A stretch of DNA of 64,000 nucleotides from Ascarosepion bandense (lineage: Eukaryota; Mollusca; Cephalopoda; Sepiida; Sepiidae), in NCBI GenBank assembly GCA_037127315.1, contig JBBBDQ010000192.1:2074501-2138500 (forward strand), written 5' to 3'. Of the stretch, positions 1 through 10,206 are shown piece after piece (the stretch's first letter is position 1; every line of letters starts with the position of its first letter). The notes under the pieces are model-generated. The model did not search any database. It was not told where the DNA came from and worked only from the letters and a program-made list of their open reading frames with translations. Both the position numbers and the translations under genes were made by a program.

Positions 1-2
1 TT

Positions 3-680
3 GTCAGTGACAACGGGTCACAATTTACATCAAAAGAGTTTAAGGAATTCTGCGATACATTTCAAGTGGAACATATAACCACTCCACCCTATCACCCACG
101 TAGCAATGGTCTAGCTGAAAGATTCGTGGATACCCTAAAGAGAGCATTAAGGAAGGCTACGGGGACGCCCACGAAAACGGCTTTACAGTTATTCCCACAA
201 GTATACAGAATTACGGCGAACAAAGCAGCACCATCAGCGCTGTCGCCAGCTGAATTAATGTTCGCAAGAAAAGTACGTTCGGTTTTTGATAAGCTAATTC
301 CATCAAAGAAAGCTGATACACTTTATGTAAGCACACCCAAAAGAAAATTTATGGTGAATGAAAAAGTGTTTTTCAAGAACTATAAAAACAACACTACGTC
401 CTGGATGAAAGACAAAATTAAAGGACGTATAGGGAACATGCTCTATGTGGTGCAAGGACCGAAATTTGAACATAAAAGGCATGTAAATCAATTAAGAAAA
501 AGATTTTCGGAAGAGACAACTGTTGCGCCTGAAGAGATGGATGAAAATGTGGAGGATCTTTTTGATACTTTCGAGTTACAAATGCCTCAGGTACAAGAAG
601 GTAGTACCAGGAAATCCGCCCGCAAAAGGAAATTAACACACCAGTTGTCGGTAAACCCGAAAAAGAAAAAATACGATTGA
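3..680 (+). CDS. Ty3/gypsy integrase, C-terminal part (cut by window start)
   Basis: The frame is already open at base 3 and runs to a stop at 678-680. It opens with VSDNGSQF, the second catalytic Asp of a retroviral-type integrase, and the catalytic Glu of GLAERF follows exactly 35 residues later (D35E spacing). A C-terminal region follows (KVFFKNY, KGRIGNMLYVVQGPKFEHKRHVNQLR) that resembles the end of Ty3/gypsy integrases, then a Lys/Arg-rich tail. No stop or frameshift is visible in this part. The same family recurs, in worse condition, at 35.7-38.9 kb and 40.3-51.1 kb. The first catalytic Asp, RNase H and RT must lie upstream of the window. Confidence 0.9.
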   Translation, partial: VSDNGSQFTSKEFKEFCDTFQVEHITTPPYHPRSNGLAERFVDTLKRALRKATGTPTKTALQLFPQVYRITANKAAPSALSPAELMFARKVRSVFDKLIPSKKADTLYVSTPKRKFMVNEKVFFKNYKNNTTSWMKDKIKGRIGNMLYVVQGPKFEHKRHVNQLRKRFSEETTVAPEEMDENVEDLFDTFELQMPQVQEGSTRKSARKRKLTHQLSVNPKKKKYD

Positions 681-692
681 AGCAAAAGTCTT

Positions 693-702
693 AGGAGGGG
701 GG
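693..702 (+). promoter_or_regulatory. Polypurine tract of the Ty3/gypsy element
   Basis: A purine run (AGGAGGGGGG) lies 12 bp after the integrase stop and directly before the TGTTA start of the LTR. That is the expected place and composition for the plus-strand primer of an LTR retrotransposon. Confidence 0.75.
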
Positions 703-1048
703 TGTTAGGGCGCCGCTCCTATTTGACTACAAATGGACTGTTCCCATTGCTATATATAGCAATGGTGGATTCTCTACAGGGGAGTCGTAGAGAGTCGTAG
801 AGAGTCACTTGAGAGTCTCTAATGAGTTACTGAAGTGTCAGTGCGAGTCAGTGAAGAGTTAGTCACACTTCCGGTGGCGTACCGGAAGTAATCACGTATA
901 CACACGTCTTACGACGGATTGGACTCTTGTATCTTTCTATTGTAAATATTACTAATCATTTCTGTACATACTAACCGTCTTTCCGCGGAATACAACTTAT
1001 ATTCTGATTCTGTTGTTGAGTTATTCATTTATACTTGGCGACATAACA
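703..1048 (+). repeat. 3' LTR of the Ty3/gypsy element (346 bp)
   Basis: The sequence starts TGTTAGGGCG right after the polypurine tract and ends at ATAACA, giving TGTTA...TAACA inverted ends. The right end is inferred from these termini only, since the partner LTR is outside the window. It holds a palindrome with a TATA core at 744-765 and a short tandem of GTCGTAGAGA near 785-805. TTGGCGACAT just inside the right end resembles gypsy primer-binding sites, so an alternative end near 1034 is possible. Confidence 0.65.
744..765 (+). promoter_or_regulatory. Perfect 22-bp palindrome containing a TATA box
   Basis: Arms CCATTGCTATA and TATAGCAATGG are exact reverse complements. TATATATA sits at the centre, so it could serve as a TATA box in either direction. 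It lies about 40 bp from the LTR start. The promoter role is inferred. Confidence 0.5.
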
Positions 1049-1094
1049 AAACCCCAGAGGAGCATACTCTGAGGTTGACCGACAGAGTGTTTGC

Positions 1095-1195
1095 AGTCAG
1101 TTGCCGAAATTCTGTTGGAATTGTCCTTTCACAGCAGATTTGTGCTGTGAAAGGACAAACAATTCAGAGCAACCTGCATCTGATCCGAGGGTGTA
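1095..1195 (+). pseudogene. Short fragment of L1/Tx1-like reverse transcriptase
   Basis: About 100 bp match the RT region at 20770-20820. The peptide CAVKGQTIQSNLHLIR here corresponds to CAVKGRTIQSNLHLIR there. The first part is disturbed and forms a perfect 16-bp hairpin (1121-1136 with 1143-1158). Nothing else of the LINE is present, so this is an isolated scrap between the gypsy LTR and the copia relic. Confidence 0.7.
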
Positions 1196-1389
1196 AAAGA
1201 TGATGGGCACTACCAATTCAACCACCCCAGTGGCTTCAAATTAGTTTCATTGGCAAGGAGTGCTGGCATAAGAAACAGGGAATTCCTTAAAATTCTGGAG
1301 AAGTTTCCATCAACAAGTGACATTTGTTTAACTTACAAAAAAAGCAGAATCAAGACCCATTTTTGTATTCTCATTAACCACATAGTTCA

Positions 1390-2110
1390 ATGAGCTATTA
1401 AAAACATTCACGGTCATAAGGTACTTTATATGATTGATCATGGCACTAGGTATAGTGTTGTGGCTGAAATTCCTAACAAAGAAAGCTCTTCCATTATTAA
1501 ATGCATTTTTAAATACTGGATTTTTTGTTTTGAAACATCAGACCTTTTTCTGTCAGACAATAAAGGAGTTTGATAACCATGAATTTCAAGACATGGCTCA
1601 AAATCTAAACATGGTTGTAAAAACAACTACTGCTCAGTCTCCCTGGAGCAATTAGTTATGTGAGCACCATAATGCTGTTTTAGGAGATATGGTAACTAAG
1701 ACATTGGCTGATGTTAAGTGTAATTTTGAGGTGGCTCTTGGGTGGGCCATTAGTGCAAAGAATGCACAATGTGAATGGCCCAAATCAACTAATGTTAGGT
1801 AAGAACCCAAACAATTCTAAACTACTAAATAATAGATCTCCTACTCTGGAAGGAATATCAACAAGTGAGCTAGTTGCCAACAATCTAAATATAATGCATA
1901 TTGCCAGAAGACCATTTGTTAAAAATGAGTCTTCTGAAAAAATAAGAGTAAAAGTAACATCAAATACAATCAGCATTTCCACAGAAATATTCCAATGGTG
2001 ATTCAGTATATTTTAAGAGAAATGAATCAGAAAAACGGATGGGCCCAGGAACAGTTATTGGATATGAGGCTAAGCAGGTCCTAGTAAAACATGGAGGAAC
2101 AAATGTAAGA
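1390..2110 (+). pseudogene. Copia integrase remnant
   Basis: Across frames one reads HKVLYMIDHGTRYSV (first catalytic Asp), then FLSDN with DNHEFQDMAQNLNMVVKTTTAQSPWSN (second Asp region), then LCEHHNAVLGDMVTKTLADVKCNFEVALGWA, the region of the catalytic Glu. Stops interrupt it (for example the TAG at 1653-1655) and it is shifted several times. The stretch to about 2110 still resembles the integrase C-terminus (GPGTVIGYE, VLVKHGGTNVR). Not functional. Confidence 0.75.
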
Positions 2111-2120
2111 TACATCCCTG

Positions 2121-3135
2121 TTGGCTGATGCACCACTCCAATCAGATCAAACAGCCAGTGATTCAGACACTGTTGGGAATCCAGAGGTGGTACATGGAAA
2201 TGTTACAGACAGTTCAACCCAGGATGACATAGAGGAAGAATATCTAATACCAGAAAAGTTTGGTAACAATGTAAATATTAGTCCCCGGACAAATGAAGCA
2301 TTACCTGAAAAAGTCATGAAACCAGTAAAACAGGTGAATCTAAACCAAGGCAAGTAGTGAATTGCCAAATGACTGACCAGACTGAACTGGATAACCTGAG
2401 AATAATCAGTAGAGCTAGAAAAGCTACTGGTTCCAATAAATATTTCATGAATATCATTCAAGATGACAAGAAACCTTTTTGCTTTGATTTTGAAAATGCT
2501 GCTACTTCTTGGACATCTGTCTCAGAAGTGGATTCCACAGATTCGGCAGAGATTCTTATATTATCTACATCTGATCCTTGTGTTGAGCAGGCAAAACAAG
2601 AGGAATTTAATTGGCTAAAGAATAAAGTCTGGACAGTTGTTCCTGACATGGGGAAGAGTAGAATCACCACACAATGGGTGTGCACAGAAAAAACTGCACA
2701 AGGCAATAATTGTGTTAAGGGCAGGCTTGTTGCTAGATGATTTCAGAACAGAGATACAGGATCTGTTAGATCTAACCCTCCCACATACTCCAAGGTAGGA
2801 TTTAGAATTGCTTTGGCTATGATAGCCCCGAAAGGTTAATCTTGCAATTCTCTAGACATAAAGAACTGCTTTTTTCCAAGGTATGTAAATGAAAAAAACC
2901 TGTTTATTTATTGCCACCACCTGAAGCTATCCATGACAGGGGTAAACTTTGGAAGCTTTTCAAGTGTGTTTATGTTTTGACCAATGCCTCAAGGTCCTGG
3001 TACCTTATGGTAAAAAATGAATTGCTGAAATTTGGAGCCGAGATATCCAGATGTGACCAAGCTATTTTTACTTGGTTTCATAATGGAGAAATGCATGGTA
3101 TTATTTCCACACATGTTGATGACCTTTTGTTGTGA
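2121..3135 (+). pseudogene. Copia linker and reverse transcriptase, N-terminal part
   Basis: A linker with acidic, Ser/Thr-rich sequence (2121-2740) is followed by RT. Recognisable parts are EEFNWLKNKVWTVVPD, TTQWVCTEK and VKGRLVAR near 2600-2740, then KLWKLFKCVYVLTNASRSWY and the catalytic HVDDLL motif at about 3112-3132. At least one frameshift and a stop separate 2740 from 2911. The HVDD box is the copia version of the YxDD active site. The gene is dead. Confidence 0.75.
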
Positions 3136-3199
3136 AGGCTTTGAGCTTTTCAGGAAATCTGTCATTGATAATCTAAAGGCCAAAATCTTAGGATTCAGA

Positions 3200-3990
3200 T
3201 AACTTCAGGTACCTTGGATTAGAAGTTAATCATAAAAAAACAAGCCAGGATAAATATGTTCAAGGACTTCAGCTTATCAGTGTTCCTTATGTTGTTGGAG
3301 ATGGAAGACTGAGTTCTGACAAAGAAACAATGGTTAGACAGACCAATGGCAGGTTAAAATGGATTACCACCCAAACCAGGCCTGATTTCAGTTTTGATGT
3401 GAGTGAATTTCCATCTTTTATGAAGAAAGGAAGATTTGAATGTATATGACAAGTCAACAAAAACATAAAAAAAGCCAAGAAAGAGACTTCTTGGATTTGT
3501 ATCCCAGCTCTTGGTGATCTCCAGAAACTGGGAATACTGGCATATAGTGATGTAACTTTTGCCAATTTAGAGGATGGTGGTTCGCAGGGGAGCTATATAA
3601 TGCTCATTGTTGGGAGCAATGGAAAATATTTCTCTGTTCACTAACAATGCAAGAAAATAAAGAAAGTTGTCAAAAGCACTCAAGATGCTTTATTATATTA
3701 CAAAACATGGCTTCAGAATTCTACATACAGATGATTTTTCACAGATCCCCATAGTCTGCAAAACAGACAACTCTGGAGTACATAGTGCCACTCATTTGAC
3801 CAATCTGATTCTTGACAGTTGAGATGGCGATTCTAAAAGAAATGCTGGTTGAGGATGAAATAGAGGAAATCATATGGATTTCCCAAGAACACCAACTGGC
3901 TGATATTCTTACAAAAGGAGGTGTCTTCCTCTCAAAAAATATGAGATGCATGGCAGGCTAGGAAAGAGAAAAGAAAAAAGGTGGGAGAAA
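3200..3990 (+). pseudogene. Copia RT C-terminus and RNase H remnant
   Basis: In shifted frames YLGLEVNHKKTSQDKYVQGLQ and RLKWITTQTRPDFSFDV match the region between RT and RNase H. LGILAYSDVTFANLEDGGSQGSY matches the first RNase H block (Asp in YSD). HSFDQSDS and QLADILTK-like residues lie near 3900. Stops are frequent. It runs into a purine-rich stretch (3966-3990) directly before the LTR. Confidence 0.65.
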
Positions 3991-4602
3991 TGTTAACTTG
4001 TGATTTTTCAGGAATTGAACCTGAGACCTACTTAAGACATACAAATTTGGTTAGTAGTAAAAATGTCATTTGCCTGGAGAGGGGCTAATAGTATGTGTTG
4101 TTGGATTAACTCTGTCAGTGTTAATTTCACATGCGTGATTTTTGCCTTTCTTGTCAGAGAGTCAAAGGTCATCTAATCAGATGCCAAGTCTAGGCAACCT
4201 GCATTCTCTTATTCTCTTACTGTCTCTTTAGTGCTACATTCATTGAATCTTCTTCCTCATGTACTATCAAAAAAGAACATCGCAGAGAATCACAGTTTGC
4301 CAACCAGATGTCTCATCTAGGTGACATGTTTTTTCACACACTCTCACACTGCACTAATTGATTCTCCCCTTTCCTCATTACTTGTTAGTAACAAAAAAGA
4401 AAGAGGAACAAAGACACATTTTTTGTTTTCTGTCATACATCAGTGACATCAGATTTATTTCATCTGGCTTAAAGAAAACTAAACTCTTAAATATAGATTC
4501 AAAAGAAAAACCTTACACAGGACTTTTATGTTTAAAAGTTATTTCAAAACAACAAAATTGATGTCATTCTTCTTGTTAAATAAATTTACACTTATTAATA
4601 CA
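3991..4602 (+). repeat. 3' LTR of the copia element
   Basis: It begins TGTTAACTTG after the purine-rich AAAAGGTGGGAGAAA. An AATAAA-like signal sits near 4579. The right end is uncertain because no second LTR is available; I place it at the first terminal CA after that signal. No coding sequence is seen inside. Confidence 0.5.
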
Positions 4603-4683
4603 AACAAGACCCTTTTATCTTTTGAGTCTTTCAAATTTGGTGGGTTTGGTTATGTTTGACACGAGACCATTTCAAAAACAAAG

Positions 4684-4975
4684 CTGATGATCCTACAACA
4701 TAATGGAATTACATCAACTTGCTTTCCTAACATCTACACCCTCCAAGAAATTGAAATGCAATGTCAATTGCTACCTCTTATCTCCTTGACTCACATCCTT
4801 TCCCTAACAACCCTTGTATCATTTTCTTCTTCCTTTCCACTGTACTCTCTTCACACTCTCTTACCCATTCTCTGACACCCCTGTAACTTGTTCCTCTTAC
4901 ATAAACCCCTGCACACCAGTTGCAGTACTGCCTTGCTTATAAAAAAATAAAAAAAATACAGTGAGCATCCAAGAA
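4684..4975 (+). pseudogene. 3' end of a Jockey/CR1-like LINE
   Basis: The frame from 4687 reads HNGITSTCFPNIYTLQEIE, which corresponds to the last residues of this LINE's RT protein (compare AHGTLFQ and ALIFKDLNAMS at 61120-61190). It continues into a pyrimidine-rich 3' UTR and the LINE-type tail CTGCCTTGCTTATAAAAAAA. Only the tail of the element is present. Confidence 0.6.
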
Positions 4976-5041
4976 TGCAGCATACCACATATTTTGTGAG
5001 GAGAGTTTGTCAAAGGTGTAGAGTGCATAACAATAGATCTT

Positions 5042-5560
5042 ATGTGGCCTGTCATATTTTTTGTGTGGTGGGTGTTACATCACCAAGACTCATTGAATAT
5101 TGTACATCACCTGCAGTTGGTGTTCTGTGAGAGGAGACCACTACATGGGCTATTCACAGACAATGACACTGCATTCTGCAGGAGGGAGTTCCAGGACATT
5201 GCTGAAGGATGGGGTATGCATTTGCAATTCCAATGCATGTATGTCCTGTCAAGAAATAGAATAGCAGAGCATTGTCACAGAAGTGTCAAGAGAATTGCAA
5301 ACAGGATGAAATTTACTGTTGAAGAGGCCACCTCCTGGTAAAATGTAACCCCCAAAGATAACACTTCACCACAAATCAAGTCTATAGATATGAGGTTTGG
5401 CTTAAAGTGATTGTTTCAGTGTCTCCAATGATGTCTGAGGTGAACCACAAAGTGTACAAGTGGGAAGAGCCTGTGTGGGTAAAGGCCCCACACACCATCA
5501 GTGTACAACAACTTTTACAAAAGGATGAATTACTGGACTTATTAGTTTGCAATCAGTCTC
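5042..5560 (+). pseudogene. Integrase fragment of a second gypsy type
   Basis: PLHGLFTDNDTAFCRREFQDIAEGWGMHL carries the TDND form of the second catalytic Asp. NRIAEHCHRSVKRIANR lies where the catalytic Glu region is expected (usual form GIVERNHRTIK). After the stop at 5339 the reading continues in shifted frames (TPKDNTSP, KWEEPVWVKAPHT), like the integrase C-terminus. It differs from the family at 3-680. No LTR or RT accompanies it. Confidence 0.65.
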
Positions 5561-5626
5561 AGTGGACAGAATAATGTCATAACAGTTACCTTCATCGTTC
5601 CATGAGTTCACTGCAAAGATCTGTTT

Positions 5627-5909
5627 GTTTTAATCATATCACCCCAAGCAAGGTGTTAACGCCACTGATGGCTACGTGAAAGTGAAAAGATTGGAAAAGA
5701 GAAAACCGGAAACAACATCCTAAACAGGGAACAAGAGATGAGCCTCTTCACCTGTTCAATAGACGAAGGTGGAGTGTGAACCGGGCGATAGTTTAGTCTA
5801 TCTACTCCAATTGAAAAAAAAAAGAAAAAGGAGTGAAAAGATTGGAAAAGATAAAACCGGAAACCACATCCTAAACAGAGAACAAGGGATGAGCCTCTTC
5901 ACCTGTTCA
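5627..5909 (-). repeat. SINE-like repeat, two head units (minus strand)
   Basis: Read on the minus strand, a head with a B-box-like GGTTCACACTCC and a body (CTGTTTAGGATGTGGTTTCC) occurs twice in tandem. The left copy ends in the tail GGCGTTAACACCTTGCTTGGGGTGATATGATTAAA. That tail resembles the 3' end of the LINE at 61285-61340, as is usual for SINEs that use a partner LINE's enzyme. Related copies lie at 6645, 11680, 51846 and 57715. Confidence 0.65.
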
Positions 5910-6644
5910 TGCTTGCCTTCTTCATACGCTAATGGGCTATGGTATTTTTGAACGAATATTTGACTTAATCCAATCGTTTCTAACAAATCATGTAATGACG
6001 GTCATGCTGGACGGACATGTTTCTAATTCATTTCATATTAATCCGGTGTTCCCCCAAGTTTCTCTTTTTGGACCTATGCTGTTTCTTTTCATCAACGATC
6101 TTCCTGATATGCTGATGACACAACTAGTTACTCCTGTCTTAATAGTAAATCTGTTAGGTACGTCAAAGTAGTATCTGCTCAAAAAAGACCTTCAATCAGT
6201 TGTTAACTAGGAAAAACAATGGCTTGTCAATTTTAATGACTTCAAAGCAAAAATTTCTTCCATCAGCATGACTGATACTAACCGCCAGGGGAGCAATTCT
6301 TTGAGATTTCTTGGGCCCATGTTTTCTACTGACATGAAGTGGAGTAATTATATTGAATCAATTGCTACGTCTACTTCTAGGAAGGTTGGTTTAGTGTCGT
6401 TCTAAACAATCTCGTCAGAATCAACCTGGCACATTTATAAACCTACCATACTTGTACATTGAATACTATTGCCATATCTGGTTCGATGCTCCTACAATAT
6501 ATCTGTTTTCCACCGTCGTGACGTGGCTTCTCCCTGACTTTTCTACAAATATTTTCATGGCAATTGTTCTGATGAACTTTCCTCCTTGGTGTTTCGGCTA
6601 CATGAATTTAATCATGCTTCTAGATTGGTCTCAACGTTTTACTT
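5910..6644 (+). pseudogene. Jockey/CR1-like LINE RT fragment
   Basis: IFERIFDLIQSFLTNHVMTVMLDGHVSNSFHINPVFPQVSLFGPMLFLFINDLPD matches the RT thumb-side blocks (the usual VPQGS motif is degraded to FPQVS). Later pieces in other frames are LRFLGPMFSTDMKWSNYIESIATS and IYKPTILVH. The YADD box is lost in the frameshifted stretch near 6120-6160. The fragment stops where an inverted SINE tail begins. Confidence 0.7.
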
Positions 6645-6712
6645 TTTTTAAAAGAATCATTTTACCCCAAGCAAGTGTGCCACTGATGTGCAGGGATTTA
6701 CTAAGAGGAGAG
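6645..6712 (-). repeat. SINE/LINE tail fragment (minus strand)
   Basis: AATCATTTTACCCCAAGCAAG...GCCACTGATGTGCAGGG is the reverse complement of the common 3' tail seen at 5631-5665 and 51853-51902. Only the tail is present. Confidence 0.6.
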
Positions 6713-7130
6713 TGATGAGAAAGAGGAACAGGTCACCGGGTGTGTCGGAGATTGGGTAAGAGAAGGATGAAGAAAGCTGCGTGAGAGTCGAGTGGAAAGT
6801 GAGAAGAACAAGATACAAGGCTTGTCAGGGAAAGGATGCGAGTCAAGGATATGAGAAATGGCAATTGAGATTGCATTTAAATTCTTGGAGATTGTAGCTC
6901 TCAGGGAAGCAAGTATACGGAAGGGGGTTTCACAGGCGGGAAGTGCGAGAAAAGAAGCTGATAAAGTAGAAGTTGTGGTTACATTTGATTGGTTTCGCTG
7001 TGAAATAGTGGGATCTAGTTGCTAGCCTAGTAACTTGAGTAAATTCGTGACAGAGGGGGCACTAGGGAGAAGCAGAAGCCGAAGCCGAAGCCGTGAAAGT
7101 ATTTGTAGAAGAGACAGAGGAAAACCATAT
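6713..7130. other. Unassigned purine-rich stretch
   Basis: No open frame of note. Near 7068-7100 repeated GAAGCC triplets encode an Arg-Ser or Ala-Glu run depending on frame. A gag-like Arg/Ser tail is possible but cannot be supported. It lies between two LINE fragments of opposite orientation. Confidence 0.4.
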
Positions 7131-7560
7131 TATGTCGATGAGAAAGTGACGGGATCGATTATATTGGAGATTTTCCTTTGGATTTTGTCGAGAACCCCGA
7201 GATGAATAGCATTAACATCCGACCAGCTGTGACAGCAGTATTCAATGCATGGGCGGATGGTAGATTTATATATGTGCAAAATGGATTCAGACGAGAAAAA
7301 TTTACTGGCTCTACACTGACCTTCCTAGCAGCAGATTTAGCTGTTGATTCAATGTAGTTAGTCCACTTAAGGTCGGCTGAGAGAGTTAAGCCGAGGAGTC
7401 GCAGTGTATTACTTTCAGAGAGGCAAGTCTGATCCATGCTGATGGAGGGTAGTAGAGATTGTCTATGGTGGTTAAAGTGTAGCCCTATTTCCAGATGGCT
7501 GGTATTAATTTTTTTATTAATTTTAAAGATAAGAGATTTCTCTAAAATGGGAGGATACAA
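7131..7560 (-). pseudogene. Jockey/CR1-like LINE RT fragment (minus strand)
   Basis: The minus-strand frame contains ESNTLRLLGLTLSADLKWTNYIESTAKSAARKV, the region after the RT active site. It parallels LRFLGPMFSTDMKWSNYIESIATS at 6300-6390 on the plus strand, so two copies of the same LINE lie in opposite orientation within 1 kb. A frameshift after ARKV puts the next conserved block (IYKSTIRPCIEY-like) in another frame. Neither end of the LINE is present. Confidence 0.7.
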
Positions 7561-7884
7561 TTATTTTGTCGGAAAAAGTAACCGAAGTGATAAAAAAAGA
7601 TAAAATACAATTATTTCTGTCAGGTAGAGTAACTGAATTGACTGAATCCGAGTAAACTGATTTTAGTCAAAACATTGTCATCCTGTTTTCAACAAAGTGT
7701 GACCCTAGGTCAAAATTGGACTGTGAGAATTTCCTGTCCTATGCTACTGGCATGTTGAAACCGGACAGACTAGTGATAACAGAAAGTGAGTTCACTCCCC
7801 ATCATTAGTGAAGGGCCCAGAGACCCAGTCGAAATCGCGAACTGAAATTGTTTTCATTTCGAGCTGGTAAAAGTTATACAGTGA
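7561..7884. other. No gene recognised
   Basis: AT-rich non-coding DNA between the LINE fragment and the gypsy LTR. I see no coding, repeat or RNA signal here. Confidence 0.4.
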
Positions 7885-8103
7885 AGGAAAATTGAAGTTG
7901 GGTCTGACTGACAAAAAACACCCTGGGGCAAATTGGTAGGTGGTTTAAATAATAGCCTGGGAGATTCCATTCTATTACAGTCAAGTCTATTCCATAATCA
8001 GTGATTGGCTGATAATTTCAGTGTGTACATTGAGCTCCATAAATAGTCAGCACAATATCAACCATTTGTCTTTGGGTCACATAGGGACATATATTCAGTT
8101 TCA
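7885..8103 (-). repeat. 3' LTR of the minus-strand gypsy (Gypsy-M)
   Basis: This block matches 18118-18318 closely (for example GGTAGGTGGTTTAAATAATAGCCTGGGAGATTCC) and continues at its right end with CACATAGGGACATATATTCAGTTTCA, which matches 29492-29517. Together these identify it as the uninterrupted counterpart of the broken right-hand LTR. Read on the minus strand it starts TGAAACTGAAT. Its downstream end near 7885 is not precise, because the last ~20 bp of the partner (13320-13343) diverge here. Confidence 0.65.
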
Positions 8104-8369
8104 ACCCTGTTTATTTTTGTCTGCCAACTGGACGTTAGTTGGAAACATCAGGAAGGTGAGTCTCACACTCTTGAATGTTCACCTTCCTACAGGGAGACAA
8201 AAGGAGACAGCCGTTGAAAGGTAAGTTATTTGACTTCTTCATCTCCCTCCTCTTCCCACTGCGGGAGCATAGTGGCCCCTGGAGGGGAATCAGTTCCTTA
8301 TCGCCTGGTCTATTATATGGGAGTAGTCGAGATAGAGCCCTTGGAATCCTAGTTCGTGATAACAGTGAC

Positions 8370-9290
8370 TGAGTAGGGCCTTGAGATGTCAGATCACTTC
8401 ACAAAGTAATGCTGCTATTTCCAGATCTCTCATCAGATTGATGTAGTCTACATATATCTGTGATTGTCGCTCCTGGGGTCACAGACCAAGAACTTGGGAT
8501 AGGGGTCTTGACTGCAGGTGCCTCAAGTTTCCTCAGAAATCTACAGTTCAGCAGGGTTATCCTACCTGATCCTGCAACTCTAATCCTATATTGCCGGTTG
8601 GGCAGTGTTTCTACTATTCGCCCACCTATGTCCCATTGATGGCTATTTGGATTTTGAATTGAAACTGTGTCTCTCTCACGAAGTGGGGATAAGTTATGTG
8701 CAGTACGATTGTACCTGTCAACAAGGCCTGCTTGCGTTTAGATAATGTCTTTTCACGTCTTTGGGTTGCAGCTATCCACCCAGAGTATGGCGGCTATAAA
8801 TGTGGGTGTGATGGTATAAAATCTCGAAGACGTCTATGAAGCAGGAGTTGTGCTGGTAAAAAAGCCAATGCCTTGGATAGGGGTGTTTCTGTACTGCAAG
8901 CTCGCTCGTGCTACCATATCATTGTCAAAGGAACGTTGATGTCCTGTGCAGTCCTTTATGAGTCTTTTTGCAGTCTTGACTGCTAACTCTGCTCGCCCAT
9001 TAGACTGGGGATAGGCCACAGAAGAAATCCTTTGTTTAACATCCCAGGTTTTTAGGAACTGTTTGAATGAGTAAGCTGGAAATGGTGGCCCACCGTCAGT
9101 ACTGAGTTCCTCAGGTGCACCATATGTTTGGAATACTTCCCTGCAGATGGATATCAACCTAGAGGCAGCTGCTTGTCCTGGCTTGATGCGGTACAAAATG
9201 AGCCATCTGGTGAGTCTGCACAAGCAAGATATATGAAGGATCCAACATAAAACAAGTCCATCACTATTTGTTGGAAAGGCCATTCTGGTG
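8370..9290 (-). pseudogene. Gypsy-M integrase core and C-terminus
   Basis: [52 protein letters not shown] holds the second catalytic Asp (STDGG). YPQSNGRAELAVKTAKRLIKD holds the catalytic Glu (RAEL). Downstream, in shifted frames, are conserved C-terminal residues (PNRQYRIRVAGSGRITLLNCRFLRKL) to about 8500. Frameshifts separate these blocks, and the first part overlaps the RNase H-integrase frame at 9154-9283. Confidence 0.75.
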
Positions 9291-10194
9291 AAGGTGTCAT
9301 GTGGATTGGTTCACGTGGTAAACTTGGGGCATTTCTTGAACAGGTAATGCAACTATTCCTATAATTTCGAATTGAGACATTCATTCCAGGCCAGTAGACT
9401 GACTCATTAGCACGTGCTTTCATGCCCACTACTCTTTGATGAGCCGAATGTAAACACCTTAGTATGTTTCTGCGTTGAGAGGTTGGTATTACTACTCTCC
9501 TGTCCAGAATTAGGCCATTGTCATTGCTGAGGCGGTTACGAACTTCCCAATATTCTCGGACTGTAGGTGGCGTTGCTTCACGACTGTTTGGAAAACCTTT
9601 GTCTATGGTCTTGCATAACAAAGTGTATTGTTTGTCCTTCTGACCCGCATGGCGAATGTGGTCAGGGGAAGTTATGGCAGGGTTACTATATAATTGAGAT
9701 ATCGATGTGAGGGCTGTAGATGTCATTGCTGCACAAATCTCATCCGATTCATTGACGTCCGTAGGGGTGGGTTCTATTGGGAATGTATCAAGCAGGCTCT
9801 GTATCGTAGTGACAATATTGCGGGAAATAGCATCAGAGGCCCTATGCCATTTTCCGGGGCAGTGTTGCATTGTGAAACGATATCTCAAGCTTTTCTCCTT
9901 GAGCCGGAATAGGCGTAGCTTGTGGATTTTGTTAAGATTTCTATCACCAAAAAGTCCTTTGAGTGGCTCGTGGTCAGTCACCACTATAATGTTTGGGCAA
10001 CCCAGTATAAACATCCGGCATTTTTTAAGTGCCCAGCTGATAGCTGCTGCTTCGCCTTCTATAGGTGCATATCTTTGTTCGGCATCCGTACAAAATCTGC
10101 TTCCAGCAAACACAAGGTGCCAGCCTTCAGGACAACAGACTGGGGCACTATCGATTGTACATGTGCAGTGCTTTTGAAGAAGTAAAAATCCCAT
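9154..10194 (-). CDS. Gypsy-M RNase H and integrase N-terminus (346 codons open)
   Basis: RNase H comes first: [25 protein letters not shown] and [15 protein letters not shown], then [14 protein letters not shown] zinc-binding H2C2 integrase domain follows: H in [25 protein letters not shown] and the CITCSRN Cys pair. [18 protein letters not shown] carries the first catalytic Asp. The frame is open across all these domains, but its C-terminal end ([13 protein letters not shown]) departs from the family by frameshift, and the remaining integrase is in the overlapping frame. It is part of a broken pol rather than a separate gene. Confidence 0.8.
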   Translation of the reverse strand: MGFLLLQKHCTCTIDSAPVCCPEGWHLVFAGSRFCTDAEQRYAPIEGEAAAISWALKKCRMFILGCPNIIVVTDHEPLKGLFGDRNLNKIHKLRLFRLKEKSLRYRFTMQHCPGKWHRASDAISRNIVTTIQSLLDTFPIEPTPTDVNESDEICAAMTSTALTSISQLYSNPAITSPDHIRHAGQKDKQYTLLCKTIDKGFPNSREATPPTVREYWEVRNRLSNDNGLILDRRVVIPTSQRRNILRCLHSAHQRVVGMKARANESVYWPGMNVSIRNYRNSCITCSRNAPSLPREPIHMTPSPEWPFQQIVMDLFYVGSFIYLACADSPDGSFCTASSQDKQLPLG

Positions 10195-10206
10195 ACCATC
10201 TTTACT

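Larger units (their letters stand above)
1200..4602 (+). mobile_element. Decayed copia (Ty1-like) LTR retrotransposon
   Basis: Integrase, then RT, then RNase H are found in that order, which is the copia order (gypsy has integrase last). All are on the plus strand and broken by many stops and frameshifts. A 3' LTR begins at 3991. The gag, protease and 5' LTR are not visible; the left end is set by the first alignable integrase residues. The element must be old. Confidence 0.75.

Noticed and set aside
1031..1045. TTGGCGAC next to the LTR end as a PBS of a further element
   Set aside because: It lies inside the TGTTA...TAACA boundaries and is not followed by any leader or gag, so I treat it as LTR sequence, with the end position noted as uncertain.
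7062..7110. Arg-Ser repeat as part of an SR splicing factor gene
   Set aside because: Only a short simple GAAGCC repeat without flanking domain or exon signals; a gag-like tail or chance is more likely.
9694..10185. Overlapping plus-strand frames of 72-156 codons
   Set aside because: They are antisense to the well-supported RNase H/integrase frame of Gypsy-M.
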